From Massilia atriviolacea (lineage in GTDB: Bacteria > Pseudomonadota > Gammaproteobacteria > Burkholderiales > Burkholderiaceae_D): a stretch of 64,000 nt of DNA. Below, in pieces: positions 57,646 through 64,000 of this stretch (the first letter of the stretch is position 1; every line of letters starts with the position of its first letter). Location: NCBI RefSeq assembly GCF_003953935.1, contig NZ_RXLQ01000001.1, positions 501,018 to 565,017 of the forward strand. Reading direction: 5' to 3'. A program made the position numbers and the translations under genes. The notes below the pieces were generated by a model. That model saw only the letters and a list, made by a program, of their open reading frames with translations, had not been told where the DNA came from and did not search any database.

Positions 57646-57733
57646 CGAATGAAGCCTGATTCTTTTATTGAGGTAAATTGTACCGCCAAGAATTCAGGAA
57701 TCAATGCTTTTGTTGCGTGCGCGGCGCAGAATT

Positions 57734-59002
57734 TCAGTTTTCGCCGGATGCCTTGGCGCTTTCGCTGTAAATCAGTAAAGGTTTCGCGCCGTTCGTGATC
57801 GAATTTTCATCGATAACGACCTTGATCACATTCTGCTGATTCGGCAATTCGTACATCACGTCGAGCAGCGCATGTTCGAGAATCGAACGCAAACCGCGCG
57901 CACCGGTCTTGCGTGCCAATGCCTTGCGGGCAATCGCGTGCAAGGCGGCCGGACGGATTTCCAGTTCCGCGCCTTCCATTTCGAGCAGCTTGGAATACTG
58001 CTTGATCAAGGCATTCTTCGGCTCGATCAGGATCTGGATCAGCGCTTCCTCGGTCAGTTCCGACAAGGCGGCGACCACCGGCAGGCGGCCCACCAGCTCG
58101 GGAATCAGGCCGAACTTGATCAGGTCTTCCGGTTCCGCTTCCAGCAGCACGTCGGCGCTGGAGCGCTGCGACTCGCTCTTGACGCTGGCCGAGAAGCCGA
58201 TGCCGCTCTTTTCCGAACGGTTCTGGATGATCTTGACCAGGCCGTCGAACGCGCCGCCGCAGATGAACATGATATTGGTCGTGTCGATCTGGACGAAATC
58301 CTGGTTCGGATGCTTGCGCCCGCCTTGTGGCGGTACCGATGCCATGGTGCCTTCGATCAGCTTGAGCAGCGCCTGCTGCACGCCTTCGCCGGAGACGTCG
58401 CGGGTGATCGACGGATTGTCCGATTTGCGCGAAATCTTGTCGATCTCATCGATGTAGACGATGCCGCGCTGGGCCTTGTCGACTTCGTAATTGCAGCTTT
58501 GCAGCAGTTTCTGGATGATGTTCTCGACGTCCTCGCCCACATAACCGGCTTCGGTCAGGGTGGTGGCGTCGGCGATCACGAACGGCACGTTGAGCATGCG
58601 CGCCAGGGTCTGTGCCAGCAGGGTCTTGCCCGAACCGGTAGGACCGACCAGCAGGATATTGCTCTTTGCCAGTTCGACTTCGTCTTTTTTGCCCAGGTGC
58701 TTGAGGCGCTTGTAATGGTTGTAGACCGCAACGGACAGGATGCGCTTGGCCGTCTGCTGGCCGATCACGTACTGGTCCAGCAATTCCTTGATCTCGTTCG
58801 GGGTTGGCAGGTCCGACTTGGCGCCGGCCACCGTTTCGACGTTCGAGGTCTCGTCGCGGATGATGTCGTTACACAGGTCGATGCACTCGTCGCAAATGAA
58901 GACGGACGGACCTGCGATGAGTTTCTTCACCTCGTGCTGGCTCTTGCCGCAGAACGAGCAGTAGAGGAGTTTTTCGCCGCTGGAGGATTTTTTGTCTGAC
59001 AT
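57734..59002 (-). CDS. clpX: ATP-dependent Clp protease ATP-binding subunit ClpX
   Basis: A 422-residue AAA+ unfoldase for ClpP. The N-terminal zinc-binding domain has CSFCGKSQ and ICDECIDLC. The ATPase has Walker A GPTGSGKT near 117, Walker [11 protein letters not shown], and the ClpP-binding loop IGF in [11 protein letters not shown]. It starts at ATG 59002; no good Shine-Dalgarno is visible. It lies downstream of clpP on the same strand, with a terminator-like hairpin between them. Confidence 0.97.
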   Translation of the reverse strand: MSDKKSSSGEKLLYCSFCGKSQHEVKKLIAGPSVFICDECIDLCNDIIRDETSNVETVAGAKSDLPTPNEIKELLDQYVIGQQTAKRILSVAVYNHYKRLKHLGKKDEVELAKSNILLVGPTGSGKTLLAQTLARMLNVPFVIADATTLTEAGYVGEDVENIIQKLLQSCNYEVDKAQRGIVYIDEIDKISRKSDNPSITRDVSGEGVQQALLKLIEGTMASVPPQGGRKHPNQDFVQIDTTNIMFICGGAFDGLVKIIQNRSEKSGIGFSASVKSESQRSSADVLLEAEPEDLIKFGLIPELVGRLPVVAALSELTEEALIQILIEPKNALIKQYSKLLEMEGAELEIRPAALHAIARKALARKTGARGLRSILEHALLDVMYELPNQQNVIKVVIDENSITNGAKPLLIYSESAKASGEN

Positions 59003-59084
59003 GGGGCAGGTTTCTATTGAATTGCTATAAATGTAACGCGAACAGAGGCGCAACATGAGTGTGCGCTAACAGCATGCTACCCGA

Positions 59085-59124
59085 AATAAAAACGAAACGC
59101 CCGAACGTTGTAGCGCCGGGCGTT
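59085..59124 (-). terminator. hairpin with T-run between clpP and clpX
   Basis: On the minus strand AACGCCCG (59117-59124) and CGGGCGTT pair around 13 bases and are followed by TCGTTTTTATTT. It lies about 100 bases after the clpP stop, so clpX may depend partly on its own promoter or on read-through. Confidence 0.8.
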
Positions 59125-59220
59125 CTTTCAGCAACACCTCAGGTGAACGCGACAACCGCGCCGCCGCACGCGGGGTTGCCCCCTTGTGCGACGCCGGCCG
59201 GCACGACCCGCGCTGACAAC

Positions 59221-59838
59221 TTATTCGCGCTTCGCAAGGACTTTGTCGATCAGACCATACTCAGCAGCTTCTTCGCCGGACATGAAACGATCGCGGTCGG
59301 TATCCTTGTGGATCTGTTCCATCGTCTTGCCCGTGCGTTCGGCCAGGATGTGGTTCAGGCGCTCACGCAGGTACAGGATTTCCTTGGCCTGGATTTCGAT
59401 GTCCGAGGCCTGCCCTTGCGAGCCGCCCGACGGCTGGTGAATCATGATGCGCGAGTTCGGCAGCGAGAAACGCTTGCCCTTGGCGCCGGCCGCCAGCAGG
59501 AAGGCGCCCATCGAGGCCGCCATCCCGGTGCACAGGGTCGACACGTCAGGCTTGATGAAGTTCATCGTATCGAAGATCGCCAGGCCGGCCGAAACCGATC
59601 CGCCAGGCGAGTTGATGTAGAGCGAAATATCCTTGTCCGGATTCTCGCTCTCGAGGAACAGCAGCTGGGCGACGATCAGGTTGGCCATCTGGTCATGCAC
59701 CGGCCCGACCATGAAAATCACGCGTTCCTTGAGCAGGCGCGAGTAGATGTCGTACGAGCGCTCGCCGCGGCCGCTTTGCTCCACGACCATCGGGACGAGG
59801 CCGAGTGCTTGTGTATCCAATGCCGGATTATGATTCAT
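59221..59838 (-). CDS. clpP: ATP-dependent Clp protease proteolytic subunit ClpP
   Basis: A 205-residue serine peptidase that forms the tetradecameric chamber of ClpXP/ClpAP. The triad is S109 ([10 protein letters not shown]), H134 (IMIHQPSGG) and D183 (DTDRDRFMS), all present. The first dozen residues correspond to the processed propeptide region. It lies 36 bases downstream of tig on the same strand; AAGGAAGAG precedes the ATG. Confidence 0.97.
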   Translation of the reverse strand: MNHNPALDTQALGLVPMVVEQSGRGERSYDIYSRLLKERVIFMVGPVHDQMANLIVAQLLFLESENPDKDISLYINSPGGSVSAGLAIFDTMNFIKPDVSTLCTGMAASMGAFLLAAGAKGKRFSLPNSRIMIHQPSGGSQGQASDIEIQAKEILYLRERLNHILAERTGKTMEQIHKDTDRDRFMSGEEAAEYGLIDKVLAKRE

Positions 59839-59874
59839 ACCTGTCTCTTCCTTTGTAAGCAGCCTAAAACAATC

Positions 59875-61215
59875 TTAAGCTTGTGCGTTGCTTCCCATCA
59901 ACTCGTCGAATGCAACAGCCTTGGCTGTGACTTTCGCGATACCGAGTACATAGTTAACGACGTTTTCTTCCAATACAAGAGCTTCGACTTCCGACAGGCG
60001 GCGGCGATCGCTGTAGTAGTACTTCAGCACTTCGCGCGGATCTTCGTAGCTTTGGGCGAAATCTTCGATCTGTGCCTTGACCTGCTCAGGGGTTGCCTGC
60101 AGCTTGTTGTCGCCGACCAGCTGCGACAGGATCAGGCCCAGGCGCACGCGGCGCTCGGCCTTGGTGGCGAACAGTTCTTGCGGGAATGGCATGTCCTTGA
60201 CATCCATGCCGCGCTGCGCCATGTCCTGGCGGGTCATTTCGGCCAGGCGCTCGGCGTCCTGGGCGATCATGACCTTCGGCACTTCCATTTCGGTGACCTT
60301 GACCAGGGCATCCATCACGGCTTCCTTGTTGCGTGCCTTGACGCGGCCCGCGACTTCGCGTTCCAGGTTGACCTTGATGTCGGCGCGCATCTTGTCCAGG
60401 TCGCCATCTTCCATGCCCAGCGATTTGGCGAACTCGGCATCGACTGCCGGCAGGTGCGCCCATTCCAGCTTTTTCAGGGTGATGGTGAACTCGGCGGTTT
60501 TGCCTGCCACGTCGGCGCCGTGGTAGTCCTCAGGGAAAGCCAGCGGGAAGGTCTTTGCTTCGCCGACCTTCAGGCCGACGGTCGCGGCTTCGAATTCCGG
60601 CAGCATGCGGCCTTCGCCGAGCACGAAGGCGTAGTCTTCGGCTTTGCCGCCTGGGAATTCGACGCCATCGATCACGCCGACGAAGTCGACGGTGACGCGG
60701 TCGCCGTTGGCTGCGATGGCTTCGCCGCCGTCGCCGTGTTCGCCGGCTTCACCCTTGGTGTGGTAGTGCACGCGCTGCTTGCGCAGGATTTCGATGGTCT
60801 TTTCGATTTCCGCTTCCGACACGTCGGCTTTCACGGTCTCGATCTCGACGCCCGACAGGTCGCCGATGACGACTTCAGGATAGACTTCGAAGGTGGCGTC
60901 GAACGACAGCACGCCTTCGGCGGAATCTTCCTTTGGTTCGATTTTTGGGAAACCGGCAACGCGCAGCTGGTTCTCGTTCGCAGCTTCGTTGAATGCGCGG
61001 CCGACTTTGTCGTTCAGTACGTCCGATTCGATCTGGTAGCCATATTGCTGGGCAACCATTTTCATTGGCACTTTACCTGGACGGAAGCCAGGTGCCTTGG
61101 CCGATTTGGCCTGCTGTTTCAGGCGCTTTTCCACTTCCGTACGGACGTCAGTCAGCGGAAAAGAGATCGTCAAGCGACGTTCGAGTTTACCCAGGGTTTC
61201 GACTGCAGTTGCCAT
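59875..61215 (-). CDS. tig: trigger factor
   Basis: A 446-residue ribosome-associated chaperone with PPIase activity. The N-terminal ribosome-binding signature is [11 protein letters not shown] near 44. The FKBP-type domain (about 160-245) has [19 protein letters not shown] and [15 protein letters not shown]. The C-terminal helical cradle runs to the end. The start is ATG 61215, with GGAC about 10 bases upstream. It is the first protein gene of tig-clpP-clpX and lies 33 bases after tRNA-Leu on the same strand, so it is probably co-transcribed with that tRNA. Confidence 0.97.
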   Translation of the reverse strand: MATAVETLGKLERRLTISFPLTDVRTEVEKRLKQQAKSAKAPGFRPGKVPMKMVAQQYGYQIESDVLNDKVGRAFNEAANENQLRVAGFPKIEPKEDSAEGVLSFDATFEVYPEVVIGDLSGVEIETVKADVSEAEIEKTIEILRKQRVHYHTKGEAGEHGDGGEAIAANGDRVTVDFVGVIDGVEFPGGKAEDYAFVLGEGRMLPEFEAATVGLKVGEAKTFPLAFPEDYHGADVAGKTAEFTITLKKLEWAHLPAVDAEFAKSLGMEDGDLDKMRADIKVNLEREVAGRVKARNKEAVMDALVKVTEMEVPKVMIAQDAERLAEMTRQDMAQRGMDVKDMPFPQELFATKAERRVRLGLILSQLVGDNKLQATPEQVKAQIEDFAQSYEDPREVLKYYYSDRRRLSEVEALVLEENVVNYVLGIAKVTAKAVAFDELMGSNAQA

Positions 61216-61248
61216 GTAAAAATCGTCCAAAAAATAGTATTAAACTCG

Positions 61249-61335
61249 TGGTGCGAGGAGGGGGACTCGAACCCCCACACCATTGCTGGCGTCAGGACCT
61301 AAACCTGGTGCGTCTACCAATTTCGCCATCCTCGC
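61249..61335 (-). tRNA. tRNA-Leu (TAG)
   Basis: An 87-nt type II tRNA with long variable arm and CCA; acceptor GCGAGGA pairs with TCCTCGC. The anticodon loop GTTTAGG gives TAG, reading CUN codons. It lies just upstream of tig, a position typical of Burkholderiales. Confidence 0.96.
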
Positions 61336-61494
61336 GGGATCGCATCCGGCGCCACCATGGGCGGCCGCATGCACCTTTCCATCTGAAAAAACAAAGGGCG
61401 CCCGACAGTGAAACCGGCCGCCCTGCACTGCCTTTGTTAGGGGCTACAACTTCAACCCGGTATTTTACTGGATTTTCTGACCACATAGGGCGTT

Positions 61495-61523
61495 TTTTGA
61501 ATCGAGCTCGGGCGGCGTATAAT
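61495..61523 (+). promoter_or_regulatory. probable promoter of the MATE gene
   Basis: A perfect TATAAT (61518-61523) is 39 bases before the MATE start. The -35 is either TTTTGA (61495-61500, 17-bp spacer) or TTGAAT (61497-61502, 15-bp spacer), neither ideal. The rest of the 226-bp gap to tRNA-Leu shows no gene. Confidence 0.5.
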
Positions 61524-61561
61524 TTGGAAACGTTTTCAGTCCTCTAAAGAAATACCTCCGC

Positions 61562-62929
61562 ATGCCCTCCAATCAGATCAACAAAGTCCGCAACGCCAGT
61601 CTGTTCGCCATGACCTGGCCGATCTTTATCGAACAGCTCTCGCATATCCTGCCCGGCGTGGTCGATACCTTCATGGTCAGCCACCTCGGCGATTCGGCGG
61701 TGGCCGGGCTGGCGGTGGCCAATCAGATTGTCGGCTTCTGCATCATCCTGTTTTCGTTTGTCGGGATCGGCAGCGCGGTGGTGCTGACCCATTATCTCGG
61801 CGCGGGCGACCGGGCCGGCGCCGAGCGCGTGGCGGCCACGGCGGTCGGCATCAATTTCTGGCTGGGGATGGTGGTCAGCATGGCGATCTGGGCCTTCTCG
61901 GCCGACATGCTGCGCCTGCTGCACCTGCCGCCGCAACTGATGCCCTACGCCCAGCCCTTCCTGGCGCTGATGGGCGGCACCTTGTTCATCGAATCGATCA
62001 ACATCGCCTTCGGCTCGGTGCTGCGCGCGCACGGGCACACGCGCGAAGCGATGTTCGTCGCCATCGGCATGAACGTGCTCAACCTGATCCTGAACGTGGT
62101 GCTCATTTTCGGCCTGCTGGGCGCGCCGAAGATGGGCGTGATCGGCGCCGCGCTGTCGACCGTCATCAGCCGCGCCGTGGCCTGCGTGGCGCTGGCCTGG
62201 CTGGTGCGGCGCCAGCTCAAGCTGGGCGTGCGGCTGTCGTGGCTGATGGACCTGTCGCGCGCGACCCTGGCGCGCATCCTGCGGATCGGCTTGCCGGCCG
62301 CCGGCGAGAATCTGTGCTGGCAAGCCAGCTTCATGGTAATCACCTATTTCGTCGGGCAGATGGGCGTGGCGCAGCTGGCCACGTTTTCGTATGCGATCCA
62401 GCTGTCGATGATCATGATGATGCTCGGCATTTCAATCGGCATCAGTACCGAGATCATGATCGGCCACATGATCGGCGCGGGCGAGTTCGACCAAGCCTAC
62501 CGGCAACTGCTGCGCAGCCTGCGCGTGGGGCTGGGCGTGACAGTGGCGACCACCTGCGTGGTGGTCCTGCTGGCGCCGTGGCTGCTGGGTTTTTTCAGCA
62601 AGGACCCGGCGATCGTCGCCGGTGGCGCGGTGCTGCTCAGGATCAGCCTGCTGCTGGAACCGGGCCGCACCTTTAATCTGGTGGTGATCAACTCGCTGCG
62701 GGCGACGGGCGATGCGCGTTTTCCGGTGCTGATGGGTGTGTGTTCGATGTGGGGCGTGGCGGTGCCGCTGGCATGGCTGCTGGGCCTGCATCTGGGCTGG
62801 GGATTGATTGGTGTGTGGATCGCGTTTACGTGCGACGAGTGGGTGCGCGGGCTGGCGATGTATGCCAGGTGGAAAAGCCGGGTATGGGAAAAACATGCAC
62901 GCGCGGTACGCGCGCATGTGGCGGCTTGA
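61562..62929 (+). CDS. MATE family efflux transporter
   Basis: A 455-residue inner-membrane antiporter with twelve predicted helices in two similar halves (NASLFAMTWPIFIEQLSHIL at the start; ILRIGLPAAGENLCWQASFM at the start of the second half). MATE proteins export cationic drugs with Na+ or H+. An ATG at 61562 is used although the ribosome-binding site is weak. It is monocistronic, runs toward the 22-bp repeat, and is convergent with the RND gene at the right edge, another efflux component. Confidence 0.9.
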   Translation: MPSNQINKVRNASLFAMTWPIFIEQLSHILPGVVDTFMVSHLGDSAVAGLAVANQIVGFCIILFSFVGIGSAVVLTHYLGAGDRAGAERVAATAVGINFWLGMVVSMAIWAFSADMLRLLHLPPQLMPYAQPFLALMGGTLFIESINIAFGSVLRAHGHTREAMFVAIGMNVLNLILNVVLIFGLLGAPKMGVIGAALSTVISRAVACVALAWLVRRQLKLGVRLSWLMDLSRATLARILRIGLPAAGENLCWQASFMVITYFVGQMGVAQLATFSYAIQLSMIMMMLGISIGISTEIMIGHMIGAGEFDQAYRQLLRSLRVGLGVTVATTCVVVLLAPWLLGFFSKDPAIVAGGAVLLRISLLLEPGRTFNLVVINSLRATGDARFPVLMGVCSMWGVAVPLAWLLGLHLGWGLIGVWIAFTCDEWVRGLAMYARWKSRVWEKHARAVRAHVAA

Positions 62930-62947
62930 CTCAAAAAGACCGCGGCC

Positions 62948-63717
62948 AGAAAGGCGTCGTCCCCGCGACAGAAAGGCGTCATCCCCCCGACGGAATGGCG
63001 TCATCCCCGCGACAGAAAAGCGTCGTCCGCGCGACGGAATGGCGTCACCCCCGAGATAGAAAGGCGTCATCCCCGCGACAGAAAGGCGTCATCCCCGCGA
63101 CAGAAAGGCGTCATCCCCGCGACAGAAAGGCGTCATCCCCGCGACAGAAAGGCGTCATCCCCGCGACAGAAAGGCGTCATCCCCGCGACAGAAAGGCGTC
63201 ATCCCCGCGACAGAAAGGCGTCATCCCCGCGACAGAAAGGCGTCATCCCCGCGACAGAAAGGCGTCATCCCCGCGACAGAAAGGCGTCATCCCCGCGACA
63301 GAAAGGCGTCATCCCCGCGACAGAAAGGCGTCATCCCCGCGACAGAAAGGCGTCATCCCCGCGACAGAAAGGCGTCATCCCCGCGACAGAAAGGCGTCAT
63401 CCCCGCGACAGAAAGGCGTCATCCCCGCGACAGAAAGGCGTCATCCCCGCGACAGAAAGGCGTCATCCCCGCGACAGAAAGGCGTCATCCCCGCGACAGA
63501 AAGGCGTCATCCCCGCGACAGAAAGGCGTCATCCCCGCGACAGAAAGGCGTCATCCCCGCGACAGAAAGGCGTCATCCCCGCGACAGAAAGGCGTCATCC
63601 CCGCGACAGAAAGGCGTCATCCCCGCGACAGAAAGGCGTCATCCCCGCGACAGAAAGGCGTCATCCCCGCGACAGAAAGGCGTCATCCCCGCGACAGAAA
63701 GGCGTCGTCCCCGCGAA
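62948..63717. repeat. 35-copy 22-bp tandem repeat (minisatellite)
   Basis: Thirty-five consecutive 22-bp units fill 770 bp. The core is GGCGTCATCCCCGCGA. Units 6-34 (63058-63695) appear identical; units 1-5 have point changes and unit 35 (63696-63717) merges into the palindromic repeat that follows. The period is not a multiple of 3 yet all three plus frames stay mostly open, so the long ORF across it is an artefact. No gene lies in the 887 bp between the MATE and RND genes. Confidence 0.95.
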
Positions 63718-63788
63718 GGCGGGGACCCAATGTCGCCGCTCAGCCGAAGGCTGCGGAAAACTTGGGTCCCCGCCTGCGCGGGGACGAC
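63704..63788. repeat. dispersed palindromic repeat (REP-like), long inverted pair
   Basis: GTCGTCCCCGCG-AAGGCGGGGACCCAA on the left (63704-63730) and its near inverse TTGGGTCCCCGCC-TGCGCGGGGACGAC on the right (63762-63788) enclose 31 bases. It is the same family as at 17226, 22512 and 30458. Its left arm is continuous with the last unit of the 22-bp array. Confidence 0.88.
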
Positions 63789-63816
63789 AGCTTTAAGCTA
63801 GCGGATTGGACGGCGA

Positions 63817-64000
63817 TTACGTCCGCAGCGCAACGGCGTCGACCGGCTTCTTGACCCGGAACCAGGCCGCATACAGGGCCGGCAAAAACAGCAGGGTCAG
63901 CGCCGTCGCCACCACCAGCCCGCCCATGATGGCAACGGCCATCGGTCCCCAGAACACCGAACGCGACAGCGGAATCATCGCCAGCGCGGCAGCGGCCGCC
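63817..64000 (-). CDS. RND efflux transporter, C-terminal end
   Basis: Sixty in-frame codons up to the TAA at 63817-63819, entering from the right edge. The stretch AMIPLSRSVFWGPMAVAIMGGL followed by VVATALTLLFLPALYAAWFRVK is the last two membrane helices of AcrB/HAE-type pumps or of the AcrB-related protein family, with a short basic tail. The rest lies outside the window. It is convergent with the MATE gene. Confidence 0.85.
   Translation of the reverse strand, partial: AAAAALAMIPLSRSVFWGPMAVAIMGGLVVATALTLLFLPALYAAWFRVKKPVDAVALRT

Noticed and set aside
62948..63717. CRISPR array
   Set aside because: The units are contiguous 22-mers with no unique spacers and no cas genes nearby.
62740..63801. 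353-codon frame with repeats of the type ASSPRQKGVIPATERR
   Set aside because: It begins inside the MATE gene in another frame and exists only because the 22-bp repeat has no stops in this frame. No ribosome-binding site.

Overview
The window looks like a chromosomal segment of a GC-rich betaproteobacterium of the order Burkholderiales, most plausibly Oxalobacteraceae (Massilia/Duganella-like). The placement is an inference from three things: the order tig-clpP-clpX-lon-hupB-tRNA-Val-tRNA-Asp-ppiD, the branched-chain-amino-acid-type ABC cluster set among beta-oxidation genes, and strong codon bias with long antisense shadow frames. No phage, transposase, plasmid or CRISPR locus is visible.

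Layout. 1-3.1 kb: a minus-strand fatty-acid/acyl-CoA operon (thiolase, 600-aa-class acyl-CoA dehydrogenase, Dabb-domain protein entering from the left). 3.3-8.2 kb: an AlkD-type DNA glycosylase, an MHS-type MFS carrier, and an overlapping three-gene operon (YheO/DauR-like regulator, PLP ammonia-lyase, gamma-carbonic anhydrase) with a double palindrome at its 5' end. 8.6-10.2 kb: an AT-richer island with two LuxR-type HTH domains in different frames and an unknown 323-aa protein. 10.4-15 kb: small regulators, a serine hydrolase and two acetyltransferases. 15-24.2 kb: a FadB-like bifunctional enzyme, a five-gene livFGMHK-type ABC importer and an acyl-CoA ligase, all on the minus strand. 24.4-29 kb: selO, msrB, yciB, bolA and a tandem pair of parvulin isomerases. 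29-36.8 kb: small monooxygenase-like proteins, three kinds of tandem or inverted repeat, purL, and a receiver-TPR protein lacking its phosphoacceptor Asp. 36.8-51.5 kb: hypotheticals, a fused oxoprolinase/hydantoinase, nnrDE, ybbA-like/tesA, mnmH, a probably inactive primase-like protein and a frameshifted gene. 51.6-61.3 kb: proteostasis block (ppiD, seven tRNA-Asp genes, tRNA-Val, hupB, lon, clpX, clpP, tig, tRNA-Leu). 61.5-64 kb: a MATE carrier, a 35-copy 22-bp tandem repeat and the end of an RND pump gene.

How the parts fit. The left third is largely acyl-CoA metabolism: ligase, two dehydrogenase/hydratase steps, thiolase and an importer lie in separate transcription units. The right end is the conserved protein quality-control cluster: trigger factor, ClpXP, Lon and the periplasmic chaperone PpiD, with HU and tRNAs embedded.

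The most unusual signals are the seven tRNA-Asp genes, which show a 301-bp tandem duplication and a paired 26/44 nucleotide swap; a 22-bp minisatellite apparently grown out of one arm of a dispersed palindrome; Asp-to-Glu in a response-regulator receiver; Lys-to-Arg in the Walker A of the LivF-like ATPase; and the split double-HTH regulator. I found no convincing new multi-gene defence or conflict system. The nearest candidate is the degenerate primase-like ORF at 46.8 kb beside an unknown 743-aa protein.
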